This document shows positions 11,354-23,882 of a stretch of 64,000 bases of DNA, one piece after another (within the stretch, counting starts at the first letter, position 1; the number at the start of each line of letters is the position of its first letter). The DNA is from Powellomyces hirtus (lineage: Eukaryota; Chytridiomycota; Chytridiomycetes; Spizellomycetales; Powellomycetaceae): contig JAHLKG010000012.1 of NCBI GenBank assembly GCA_025526995.1, forward strand, positions 496,001-560,000, in the 5' to 3' direction. A model generated the notes under the pieces. The model saw only the letters and a list, made by a program, of their open reading frames with translations. It ran no database searches and was not told where the DNA came from. A program made the position numbers and the translations under genes.

Positions 11354-12544
11354 GGGTAATGAGGTCTATATGGTAGATCGGGTTGGGGGGGTTGGCTTTT
11401 GGACTGTATATACACAGGGTGCGTGTTTTTCGCTTTCGCTTGAGCGGGGGTTTGGTGAAACGTCTATTTGAGCATGGTTGTTTTTTTTGTTTTGCATGGA
11501 CGGGGGGATTCGCAAGTCGTTTGGTATCCTTCGAATGACGAGCGTGGCGCGCAAAACGTGGCGTCGCGAAATGCTCGCGTGGGGATAAGCGGCTTTCGCA
11601 GACGCTGTTTGAGGCATCTCCGCGACACTGCAAGATTCGAAATGGACTCTATGGGGGGGGGGGGGGGGTGTTAATGGAGAGGCACCAATAGAATACCGTG
11701 CAGTATGTATCCTATTTTCTTTGCTGCCCACGTGCAATCCATCCCAGTAGATATTTCGAATTGCGTTGGCCCCAAGTGAGAACAAACGAGACCACTCGCA
11801 GCGTATTGCGAGTGACGATACCACCATAGTTGGCCAGGTACTGTAGCAAGTGCATTTTCAGAGTCGTGCGACTAGACTACGGTGAATGGTCACATCACAG
11901 TGAAGACATGCGTTTTCGCTGATTATAGTCCGACAACCACGAACAAAAAAAAGCCCGTCAGGCGTCCCTGCCGCAACACTTCATTCGGGAAGCTTGGGCG
12001 GATGTCCTTTCTGCAACAAAAGATGCCTCTCATGCTGGCGTCACCATATACACGGACCATCAAAGGTTACAGTTTTGCCTCCAGAGAGATTTTACCCACT
12101 GCGCATAGGCGAGACCTCTAGATATTACAACGGCGCCTGAACAGAGGCCCCGAGCGGTGCTCTCCAATTCATCTGTGGAGTAAATATCTGCAATAGCTAT
12201 AATATTCATTGTGAAGTCGTTGTTGAGTAGTTGTGGAGTAGAGTGTTGTTTCCAGTAGAATGCGTGGATACGCTTTGCATTATTTCCAAGTCGAGACACG
12301 CGTAAGCAAGTTGGCCGCTTCACATTCACTGTGCAACTTCTTCCTTTTTCTTTTTTGTTTATCCCGTCACATTTCATTTCTCATTGCTACAGTCTTTGTT
12401 TGTCGAGTCCTACTAATACATCCGAGTATTGAACTAAACGGCACTTCCTTCTGCTCCATCGATTTTCCCCGCCGTCAGCTAACCAACAACCGAAAAGGCT
12501 GCTGCTGGACAGCAGCTGGGAAGAAACCCCGCTCCGAGCTCGAA
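11354..12544. other. divergent upstream region MED10 / kelch gene
   Basis: About 1.2 kb between two start codons. It includes a run of 16 G (11653-11668) and a T/C-rich stretch just before the kelch gene. ORFs here are weak and unrecognised; an in-frame ORF extension upstream of the kelch ATG (from 12260) is probably 5' leader. Confidence 0.5.
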
Positions 12545-13864
12545 ATGGCTTCCTCTCACACCCCACCGCCAACGTCACCGTCACAGAATGGCTCCGGCAC
12601 ACCATCCGCTCTCCGATCCCAGCCGCATCCTCTCGCCAACTCTAAGGACCGGAATGCGTCATTAAAATACCAACAACCTTCCCAGCTCAAACAACAGATC
12701 CCGCCACGATCCGCTTCCCACAACCAAACGGCCCCAGCGCAACATGGGACACCCGACCGCACCACCCACCAACAGCAACAGCAACAGCAACCAGATGGCG
12801 ACCTCCCTCCAGGCCCCACCGCCGCAATGCACTGGTCGCGCATCCCCCTCAAAGGCAGCGCCACGCCTCCCCCGCTCCGGGCTCACACCACCACCGTCGT
12901 TGGCTCCCGTCTCTTTGTCTTTGCTGGCTGCGACGCCTCCCTCTGCTATGCCGACCTGTACGTTCTTGACACGGAAACCCTCTGGTGGTCCAAACCCAAA
13001 ACCCACGGCACCCCGCCCCTACCCTGCCGCGCCCACTCGGCCTCCCTCATCCACAGCCGCTACCTCGTCGTATTCGGAGGCGGAGATGGACCCAACTATT
13101 ACAACTCACTCCATGTCCTTGACACCGCCACCTTCACGTGGCATAAACCCCCCACGACACCCGGAACCACCATTCCGTCGGCGAGGAGAGCACATACCGC
13201 GTTTGTGTATAACTCGGATCTGTACATTTACGCCGGAGGGGACGGCGTCCGCGCCCTCTCGGATCTCTACATGCTCAACACGTCCCTCCTCACCCCCTCC
13301 AACCCGGCCCCCGCCCTCACATGGACCCTCTTACCAACAAAGGGTAACGCTCCCGCCAACCGCGGCTACCACACAACCAACCTGATCCGCAACACCCCCC
13401 ACTTGATCCTCTACGGCGGCTCGGACGGCCACGAATGCTTCTCCTCCATCCACATCCTGAACCTCGTCACTCTAACCTGGTCCACACCCCCACCCGCCCT
13501 CGCCACCCAGCCCGCCGCACCCACCAGCCCACCCCGCCTCTCCCACTCAGCAACCCAAATCGGCTCGTACCTCTTCATCCTCGGTGGACACGACGGATCC
13601 CACTACAACAACACCATTCTCCTCCTGAACCTCGTCACCATGTCCTGGGAAACCCGATCCGTCACAGGCAAAGAACTCCCCGCCGGACGCGGCTACCATA
13701 CCGCCGTCCTCTGCGACTCGAGACTCTGGCTCTATGGCGGCTATGATGGAGGAAACCTGTTTGGAGATTGCTGGGTCCTTGAACTGGGCGCGAGTGCCTA
13801 CTTGCCCCAGATCACCAGCTTTGATGTGGGCGGAACGGGAGGACACGCCGGTGATGAAAACTGA
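12545..13864 (+). CDS. kelch-repeat beta-propeller protein
   Basis: A single exon encodes 439 aa. The first ~95 residues are low-complexity (Q, P, S, H). From about residue 97 there are six kelch-type repeats, each with a glycine pair and a spaced aromatic: FVFAGCD, LVVFGGGDG, YIYAGGDG, LILYGGSDG, FILGGHDG and LWLYGGYDGG. This predicts a complete six-bladed propeller. The ending SAYLPQITSF is shared, as I recall, with a conserved family of fungal kelch proteins (Ral2/Rab9-effector-like). Kelch propellers are protein-binding scaffolds; no enzymatic motif is seen. The start was chosen at the ATG following the pyrimidine-rich leader. Being intronless is unusual in this window. Confidence 0.82.
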   Translation: MASSHTPPPTSPSQNGSGTPSALRSQPHPLANSKDRNASLKYQQPSQLKQQIPPRSASHNQTAPAQHGTPDRTTHQQQQQQQPDGDLPPGPTAAMHWSRIPLKGSATPPPLRAHTTTVVGSRLFVFAGCDASLCYADLYVLDTETLWWSKPKTHGTPPLPCRAHSASLIHSRYLVVFGGGDGPNYYNSLHVLDTATFTWHKPPTTPGTTIPSARRAHTAFVYNSDLYIYAGGDGVRALSDLYMLNTSLLTPSNPAPALTWTLLPTKGNAPANRGYHTTNLIRNTPHLILYGGSDGHECFSSIHILNLVTLTWSTPPPALATQPAAPTSPPRLSHSATQIGSYLFILGGHDGSHYNNTILLLNLVTMSWETRSVTGKELPAGRGYHTAVLCDSRLWLYGGYDGGNLFGDCWVLELGASAYLPQITSFDVGGTGGHAGDEN

Positions 13865-14302
13865 AAAATAACGGAGAGATAGCTTGGACCCCACCCCCCC
13901 GCTTTTTAGAAAGAACCTCCCCATGACTATGATACGATACCCAACCACCCCACCATACCTCACTTTCCCTCCTCACTACCCCCTGTAACAAATACTTTTC
14001 CTACCCTCACCACTCCGTTTTATGATTGCATCTTGTTCAAAAATCAAGACCGGCTGTCTGGGGGTCGTCTACAATACATAAACCGTTCTTAATTCCAATA
14101 ATTGATTCCCTTGCTCCGTCGTCAATGGAGATGCCAAATGCTTTCCAAATTGTAAGCAGCATATAGTATATAGAGAAATCCACATATACAGGGAACACGT
14201 TGGAGGGGAGGGGAGGGAGGCGAGAGGGAAGGGGATGGGGAGGGATACAGTATGGGAGGGGGGCGACTTGCTGTAAGTGACAACCATTCACATCAAACTT
14301 TT
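13865..14302. other. intergenic, convergent 3' ends
   Basis: Between the kelch gene and GEM1. C-rich then G-rich tracts (around 13893-13899 and 14200-14265); no gene seen. Confidence 0.55.
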
Positions 14303-17448
<3,146 letters not shown>

Positions 17449-17648
17449 TATTGTTACCGCCGTTTGAAAAGTTCAAACCAAATTAGCAGCACCGTGAAAG
17501 TCCAAGATCAACGGAATGTTGTGTCGGAGCGGGGTTGCTCTTTACTTTAACACTGGGAGGATTTGACACCCCAAATGACACTACACTTCGTAAGTGTCGC
17601 TGAGGCAAAATGTCAAAAAACGCCTGGCCCAAAAAAACCGGAACTTGC

Positions 17649-17657
17649 ATGAGTCAC
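17649..17657 (+). promoter_or_regulatory. AP-1-like site
   Basis: ATGAGTCAC in the 275-bp divergent region between GEM1 and the F-box gene. One base from the full palindrome; function inferred only. Confidence 0.2.
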
Positions 17658-17723
17658 GCGTGAAACCTGTTTTGTCACTCAACCGCACAAATTCACCTTT
17701 TCCAATGTCTCATCACAACAGCA

Positions 17724-18659
17724 ATGACATCGCCACCGTCTCCACACCGCTCTCAGGCTGCTATTAGCATCACCTCGCTCCCGACGGAACTTCTTCGCGT
17801 CATTTTCGAGAGCATTGACAGCCAGATTGACCTTTCGCGGGTGTCCAGGACGTGCCGATTGTGGAATGCTACGGTCAAACCGGCTCTATTTGCGCACCCA
17901 GAAATTACTACCCAGAGAGCCTTGCAAACGTTCTTGGAGCTGCTGAAATCGGATTCTGAAGCTGGCGAATACGTCAGGGACTTTGAACTGGACGATCTCA
18001 TGGGGGAAACGGGATTGCTCTCTACAACGGATCTGTCCCTACCCGAAGAGTGTCTCAAAGTACTCTGCACTTCATGCCCAAAGATCCAACAGCTGAAATT
18101 GCAACCCGTCAATGACATATCCGGTTTCACATTTCCTGACATTGCAGTGCATCTACCAAACCTTCATACTTTAGCGTTGCATTTCGACTGCTGGAGGAGA
18201 AACACCTGCATGCAGTTAGTCACCGGCTGCCGTGCTCTCCGCTCGCTAAGCCTGCGGGAAGTGCCCTTGACGCACGAAGACCTCCTAGAAATATCTGTCA
18301 ACTGCCCCCATCTGCGTGATGTGCAATTTCGGTTCATGCACGTCAACAATTCAGGAGTGCAACTCCTGATTCAATCCGCTCCCAATCTGCGTCACTTGGA
18401 ATTGATTGGCTGTCATAATGTCGACGAAGACAAGCTCTGGGCTTCCAAGCCTGATTATCTTGCCATTGTCATCAGGAATGATAATGATGCGAGCGAGAGC
18501 AGTGAACCGGATTACCGCGACGACGAACACGACGATGTCGACTATGACTCTGACGACGAAATCTTCCTTGCAAAGGCTGAAAGATGGGACGAAGTTTCGT
18601 ACGACGAAGATGAAGAAATGACAGAGTGGTATGGGTCGCTGGACCAATCTGACGAGTGA
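17724..18659 (+). CDS. F-box and leucine-rich-repeat protein
   Basis: Intronless, 311 aa. An F-box occupies about residues 14-58 (ISITSLPTELLRVIFESID ... CRLWNATVKPALF). Leucine-rich repeats follow to about residue 250 (CPKIQQLKL, LPNLHTLAL, CRALRSLSLREVPLT, CPHLRDVQF, APNLRHLELIGCHNV). The last 60 residues are highly acidic (DDEHDDVDYDSDDEI). F-box proteins bind Skp1 in SCF ubiquitin ligases through the F-box and choose substrates with the LRRs. The substrate is unknown. It is divergent from GEM1 with 275 bp between starts. Confidence 0.82.
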   Translation: MTSPPSPHRSQAAISITSLPTELLRVIFESIDSQIDLSRVSRTCRLWNATVKPALFAHPEITTQRALQTFLELLKSDSEAGEYVRDFELDDLMGETGLLSTTDLSLPEECLKVLCTSCPKIQQLKLQPVNDISGFTFPDIAVHLPNLHTLALHFDCWRRNTCMQLVTGCRALRSLSLREVPLTHEDLLEISVNCPHLRDVQFRFMHVNNSGVQLLIQSAPNLRHLELIGCHNVDEDKLWASKPDYLAIVIRNDNDASESSEPDYRDDEHDDVDYDSDDEIFLAKAERWDEVSYDEDEEMTEWYGSLDQSDE

Positions 18660-18987
18660 AAAAGTGCTGAGCGGATAGCACTTCATAAATACCCGTCTGC
18701 CCTACTCGAAACGCACTATCTCCTTCGAAACGCACGATCTTGCTGCACATATCAGTCCACCCCTCCTGTATTCACCCACCCGTCTGCCCTATTACCTCGA
18801 TTACTCGAAACTCCCTGCACATCAATTCACCCCTCCTGTATATATCGGTGTAATAGCATTCCCTGCGTAAACTTCTTGCATCTGTTCACTCCAAACCTGT
18901 ATCATGGGAGGGTTGATGAACAATCAATGTATTACACACACAAGTATCACTATGTGAGGGGGGCACCAGGACGAAACAACTCGTAAA
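18660..18987. other. intergenic with an imperfect tandem duplication
   Basis: Region of 328 bp between the convergent F-box and RPN6 genes. It contains the duplicated segment annotated separately; otherwise nothing is seen. Confidence 0.6.
18692..18840 (+). repeat. imperfect direct repeat, about 75-85 bp unit
   Basis: Two copies share the start cccgtctgcccta (18692 and 18779) and the end cacccctcctgta (near 18758 and 18828), with a diverged middle containing tactcgaaac. It looks like an old local tandem duplication in a 3' region. Confidence 0.65.
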
Positions 18988-20805
18988 TCATGTCAACTGC
19001 GCGGCCTGTTTTTTTTTTGGTATAAAACGAGAATGAGATACGAATGGATGGCGGCGATACCCCCACTCATGGAATAAATAGTATACCTTCTCGTAAAGCG
19101 ACTCGACCACATTGCCCATGTTTTTGATTGTATCCAGAGTAGCCTCGTATGTTTTCTGCATTGCGGGGGCAAAAGGGTGTAACGGTTAGAACCCCGCGAT
19201 TGCAGAAAGAACGCTGCGAATGATGAGGCCTGGGTGGCAAAGAGGGTATGGTAAGTACTTACATCAGCCTCAGTTTCATCAAAGACCTCTAAACATCCGG
19301 CACCCTGGTCCAGAATGCCGTAAAATACTTTGTCGAGGATCATCTGCGACAGCCTATTGTGCCGGAAAAGCATTGTCAGATTGGATGATTGGTCCAAGCA
19401 CCAAAAGCAGTTCATTTTTGGGTTTTCGAAACGTACTTTGTCTCTACAGTTGATGTTGGAAGTTTGATCAATTTGGCAACGTGAGCAATCTCCACGCGGG
19501 AGAAGGGCTCGATGATGCGCAACAGGTTTTGCTCAAACAGCGTGTCGTACAATTCTGTAAGATGATGGTGGATGATCGGGTCATCGTCGATCTCTGGAAC
19601 GTGTGGTGAAAGGTTGGCGTCAGACGTCCAAGTACGAGGAGAAACACTTTTCAAGGCGGCACTGCGCCAGGACTTGACAAAACTACACACCTTTCCTGTA
19701 CTTTGTCCAACACTGCTCAAACTCCAGCAGGGATCGGTTCTGGTGGGCAGACGCAATAGCACGCATAGCCTCAACCTCTGGCCCCGCATAGCGGAGAGCG
19801 AGCTTGCTGTTGACAATGGCATTCACATCAGACGACTATATCAAGGACATTGTCAGAGATGCGACACCATCTGATGCTGTGTGATATTCCTTATGCGGTC
19901 ACATACCAAGTTCAACATGATTTTGCACAGCAGCATGTATTTAAGCGCCTGTATCGCACGCTTGTCTTCTTGAGTGGAAAAGCTCTCTAGCGTCTCGTAA
20001 AAATAAGAGTATCTGATAAAGGACGTGCGGGCAAAGTGCGAAAAAGTAAGGTGGACATAAAAGTCAGGCTGGCAATGTGTGTGCTCCATCGAAATACGTA
20101 CGCAGTCTTGAAGTCCTTCTCTTCAGCATGCAGAATACCAGACTGCAAGTCCAAAGCTGCCTGCATATGGGGCGGGCAATAAATGGAATTTGCCGACGTC
20201 CTAGCCGATGTCAGGGCCGCACGCGATTTCGGCAACGCATTGAGGGCGTGGTGAGCTTTGCTTTCCAGCAGCTGAACTTCCATGAGCACATTCTTGTCAT
20301 CAAGACGCTTAAGCTCCTTGAGCAGCGCACCCGTGAGGTTGAGTGCTTCGGCATGCATCTTGTTTTCATGGTACAGGGCAGCAAGACGGGTCTCGAGTGA
20401 CTGACGAAGGAAAATCCGCTTCTCGTCCGTGGCCCACTTGATAGATTCCTTGCAGACCGCAACCTGCAACGACAGCGAGTCGGGGATATCCGCAAACACA
20501 TCCAGAAGCGACCGGATGATTTTTGCGGTCTTGGCTTTGGACGTGTTGGCGAGGTAGGTCGGTGCGCCGCGGATGAGCGCTGCGAGCTCATTGGCCGATT
20601 TCGTGTCCCGGTACAGCTCGCCAAGTTTCACGAGCGCAGTTTCCCGTGTCTGGAGAGCTTCTGCTTCTTGCACAGAGGACCCAGACACCGGCTGGCGCAG
20701 GATCTCTTCATACCGGGCAATCGCTTCCTTTGGTGACGTTTTGGCGAGCTCGGCAGTCTCTTCCAGGTATTTCGCGCCAGACTTGCTTTTCGCTGGAGCA
20801 ACCAT
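18988..20805 (-). CDS. RPN6: 26S proteasome lid subunit Rpn6
   Basis: Seven minus-strand exons (20805-20102, 20012-19907, 19835-19691, 19593-19437, 19353-19263, 19155-19087, 19005-18988) encode 429 aa, close to PSMD11 (422). Rpn6 clamps the lid to the 20S core and 19S base and is a PCI-domain scaffold of the nuclear and cytosolic proteasome. The N-terminal TPR-like helices ([20 protein letters not shown]) lead into the PCI domain ([44 protein letters not shown]) and the C-terminal helix [17 protein letters not shown]. The last exon is only 18 bp (six codons including stop). The start was set at MVAPAK, the second in-frame ATG of the ORF, which best fits the family N-terminus. Confidence 0.93.
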
Positions 20806-21179
20806 TGCGGCGTGTGTGTGACGAATGGAAAAGATCAATGGTGTGCTGACGTTGAAAACGGTACTTGACGCTTATCAGTCGATACTCAGACAGAACCCTT
20901 GCGTGGATGGAATTATCGGCGATCGTTGAAGGAATCTGAAGATTTCCTTGGTCGCAAAACGTTGCAAATACGTGACGCGTGGACAAGCGTCCGGCCTGGA
21001 GTAATTCTAAGCCACGCTTCAAACACTCCCCACAGAATTCACACCCAGAATGAGGAAACCCGTCCGGGGCTCATAGGCGGAGGAATACACATACAGAAGC
21101 GAGAAGAAGAGTCTCTCCCCTGGTCGTGTGTTTGCTTCTCTCCGTGTCTATCGAACAGGAATTGGACCGAATTTGCAAC
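20806..21179. promoter_or_regulatory. divergent upstream region RPN6 / MED21
   Basis: A 374-bp region. It contains GGTCGCAAA (20950-20958), one base different from the Rpn4-type PACE element GGTGGCAAA, 145 bp from the RPN6 start. This match is weak evidence by itself. Nothing else recognised. Confidence 0.4.
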
Positions 21180-21863
21180 ATGGACCGGGTTTCGCAGCTT
21201 CAGGACATCCTCGACAAAGTAAGAGAACCCGAGGGTGTCTTCTTATAGATACTGGCTCAAGAGAGCGCATGCAGAAGATATTTACTGACAGGAAAAGTAT
21301 GTAGACAGTCCAGGATTTCGCAACGGCGTTGTTGGAAATTCAGAATAATGCGCCGCCTGTTGCTGTAGACCCCAGCATTCCTGTGACCTTTGTTTCTGGT
21401 ATTTTATGATATGTTCGGGGATGAAATTGCATCAACGAAAGATTCCTCTGATTAAGCCGGTTTCCAGCTGAGCAAATACAAGCGCAGTCGGAAGCTGTAC
21501 AAGGTACGCTTCTACACCCATTTCCACATGTGCTATATGCTTAGATCTCTCGCCCCCTCTCTTCCTTCAGCAATCGTGGAAAACACCATCCGATCCATAA
21601 CAACATCTTCTCATCAAATGGGACTCTTGATCGAGAGTTTGCCAGGGATCGACTTGTCGCACCAAGATCAGTTTGCGCGACTGAAAGCGCTGGATGAGGA
21701 GAACAAGGCCGCGGACCAAGCGTTGGAGGATGCGGTTGCGGAAGCAAGTAAGGGAACTCGAACGGGAGACTTTCTCTGGATCTGGGCGGTATGCTCATTC
21801 ATCCTTGTTCTGATAGATCTGCTCATGCGGCAGCTTCAAGCCGGTATTGGAAAGAGTACTTGA
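21180..21863 (+). CDS. MED21: Mediator complex subunit 21 (Srb7)
   Basis: Five exons (21180-21218, 21305-21398, 21468-21503, 21571-21747, 21817-21863) encode 130 aa, near yeast Srb7 (140) and human MED21 (144). Family landmarks: N-terminal MDRVSQLQDILDK, QDFATALLEIQNNAPPV, AEQIQAQSEAVQ, LLIESLPGID and a C-terminal coiled coil RLKALDEENKAADQALEDA. Med21 pairs with Med7 in the Mediator middle module at RNA polymerase II promoters. The last exon choice (acceptor ctgatag, giving ANLLMRQLQ) was preferred over reading through, which would introduce a hydrophobic tail foreign to the family. Confidence 0.85.
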
Positions 21864-22073
21864 CGGGAACGTGATTTCAATATCACAAGTTCTGAAGTTG
21901 TACGCTATTGACGGTGCGGACGTCAGCCAGTTTCCGTAGGACGAACTGGCCACAACCATCGCGGCACCCGACAGTACTAGACTGACCGGCAAGCGCAACA
22001 CTGCGTTGTCGTATCCTGCCCTGTCTATCTCATAGTGGAAACGTCCAGCACGGCCTTTGTTGAAGGCTCGCAT
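21795..22073 (-). CDS. possible small membrane protein, antisense overlap with MED21 end
   Basis: An ORF from the ATG at 22073 encodes 93 aa. It has a basic/polar start (MRAFNKGRAGRFHYEIDRAG), one hydrophobic stretch (LRLPVSLVLSGAAMVVASS) and C/G-biased third positions, as in real genes here. It overlaps the last exon of MED21 on the opposite strand. I do not recognise a family, though the layout resembles small single-span mitochondrial respiratory subunits. It could equally be a chance ORF in the 3' region or one exon of a spliced gene. Confidence 0.25.
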   Translation of the reverse strand: MRAFNKGRAGRFHYEIDRAGYDNAVLRLPVSLVLSGAAMVVASSSYGNWLTSAPSIAYNFRTCDIEITFPSSTLSNTGLKLPHEQIYQNKDE

Positions 22074-22277
22074 TGTACATAGTAGAATTGGAAGATAGCG
22101 GCGCCACATGTACCCACACACTGGTAAATGTGGCTCAGAGCTCACGCATAACAGACAGGCTGGATTGATGTAGTAAAATGAAATGTAGAGTGTATATGCT
22201 ATCGTGAATGAGGACCCCCCACCAGGTCAAGGCCGTAAATAAAACTACATATGTATGTGAATGCTACGGTACTCTAA
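21864..22277. other. intergenic between MED21 and TMEM70-like gene
   Basis: A 414-bp stretch between convergent genes. Apart from the doubtful minus-strand ORF described at 21795-22073, it is AT-rich 3' flank with nothing recognised. Confidence 0.5.
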
Positions 22278-23126
22278 CTACTTTTTCTCCCTCAGTCCCT
22301 TGACCACCTCATCCCAATCACTACTCCCTGCTCCCGTTGGTTCACTCTTGCCCGCCGCCACGTTACCGGCGTCCCCATTGCGTCCCGCGCGATTGACCGC
22401 TCTCACGAGCTCCGCCATACGGGGCTCAAACCCTTGATCCAATTCCGGGTGGACATAGAACCGGGTCCGTTTATGCCCCAACTTGGACGGCAGTTTGGGC
22501 AACATGGCGTACAGAGCCTGTGCCGTGCTGTCGTCACTGCTCGCCGCGCCGGGACGTAACCGCCAGTTAGCAAATGCTCGATCGGTTGCGGGGATGAGGT
22601 CGGATACATTCATGGCGGTGTAGCGGGCGTTGCCGAAAAAGGTCAACGTCTCTAACACGACCACCGGGTTGGTCGTGGAGTTGGGGAGGGGAGAGGTGGC
22701 GGTGGGTGAGGGGGGTGGGAAAATCACTTTAGTGACGTAGGGATTCACGCAGTATTGGACTAGCATCGTCGATAACCCGCTCGTCACCACCGCAGCACCC
22801 ATCATGGTCCCCACCACCGCCAAATTGCTGTACTCGGCAACAGTCAGCAGCGGGGCGGCGAATGTCGATAGCCCGAATGTGGTGGCGCTCACTCGTCTAA
22901 CAAAATACATAGTGAATCATCAGCGCAATATGGAAGGCAGTACTCGGGTACCAAGTCCCCCTTACTTGAGGTAAATGAGCGTCTTGGCCAACGGCCCCTG
23001 GTACACGACTGAACTTTCGTCAATTTGTGACGAGGCTGACCGACGGCACAGGCTCTGCACTGCCAGACACGGCCGGGCTTTTGTATGCCGCAGAGCAGCC
23101 GTTGATCGTAGGAGATTTGGATGCAT
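22278..23126 (-). CDS. TMEM70-family mitochondrial inner-membrane protein
   Basis: Two minus-strand exons (23126-22966 and 22896-22278) encode 259 aa. Residues 1-35 are rich in Arg, Ser and Ala with almost no acidic residues, typical of a mitochondrial targeting sequence. Then VVYQGPLAKTLIYLKRVSAT, followed by two hydrophobic segments (GLSTFAAPLL ... LAVVGTMMGAAVVTSGLSTM) and PYVTKVIF. This order (YxGPL motif, basic linker, hairpin of two TM helices) is that of the TMEM70/TMEM186 family; in animals TMEM70 helps assemble ATP synthase c-ring and complex I. The C-terminal matrix domain (SDLIPATDRAFANWRL, RTRFYVHPELDQ) agrees. The exact paralogue is not resolved. Confidence 0.65.
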
Positions 23127-23348
23127 AGTGAGACGAATGGTCCGAACGTGGAGGCGATCTCGTCTCAGAAGTCAAAACCTCAACCTCGAAATTGACATTG
23201 ACTTCGGAACCGTCAAGCTTACATCATCACACAGATTGACAGCACTCATTTCACGCGACGACCAAACAAAACCCTCCACTTCACACTAGCACCAACGCCC
23301 TTAACTCAACACAAAACAACAACGAAAAGAAAAAAAACAGCACCTACA

Positions 23349-23704
23349 ATGTCGCAATACAACCTTAACTCCAACAATCGCGACTCGTTCTACTCCAGCA
23401 CCAGTTCTCTCTTCTCCTCAGCTTCTTACTCGGAAGGCGGTAAATCCATCTACGACAAACCCTCGCAGGCACTTATGGACGAACTGCGCAATGGGCCCGT
23501 CCAGGCATCAACGGTCGGAACCGCGTCGGAGGTGAGGCAGAACTTTAGGGATCAGATGCTGGCGAAAGGAGGTAGTAGTGGGAGTTTGTTTGGTGATGGC
23601 AAAGGTGAGCCAACCGCGTCATAGGTTCCATGCCCCCGCGGTTTGGTTTAATGCGTGATTGGTGTTTATTAGATGCGGTTTCGCACCAGAAGGCTAGCTG
23701 GTGA
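23349..23704 (+). CDS. small conserved-looking protein of unknown function
   Basis: Two exons (23349-23604 and 23673-23704) give 95 aa. It begins with a Ser/Asn/Tyr-rich segment (RDSFYSSTSSLFSSASYSEG), then a likely helix (PSQALMDELRNGPVQAS ... VRQNFRDQMLAKG) and a Gly-rich hinge. The short second exon replaces a read-through tail and gives the ending GKDAVSHQKASW. No signal peptide or TM segment. I do not recognise the family. The gene is divergent from the TMEM70-like gene with only 222 bp between start codons. The intron has good GT/AG ends (gtgagc ... tattag), which supports a real gene. Confidence 0.55.
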
Positions 23705-23882
23705 AGTCCCGAATATGTGATGTAACCAGCCCCCAGCATTGTGCTTCCACAGGAAAGTTGTCCAACTACTGCGTGTTATCATAAGTTCAATGTACAATAG
23801 CAAACACAAAGCTAAGGCTTGCATGCATGGATGGATATGATACATAAGTGAAGAAAGAAAATGAAAATATTCTTCTGGGAGT

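Noticed and set aside
21748..21816. MED21 read-through with a hydrophobic C-terminal helix
   Set aside because: Clean GT/AG intron restores a family-like coiled-coil ending; the hydrophobic stretch is intronic.
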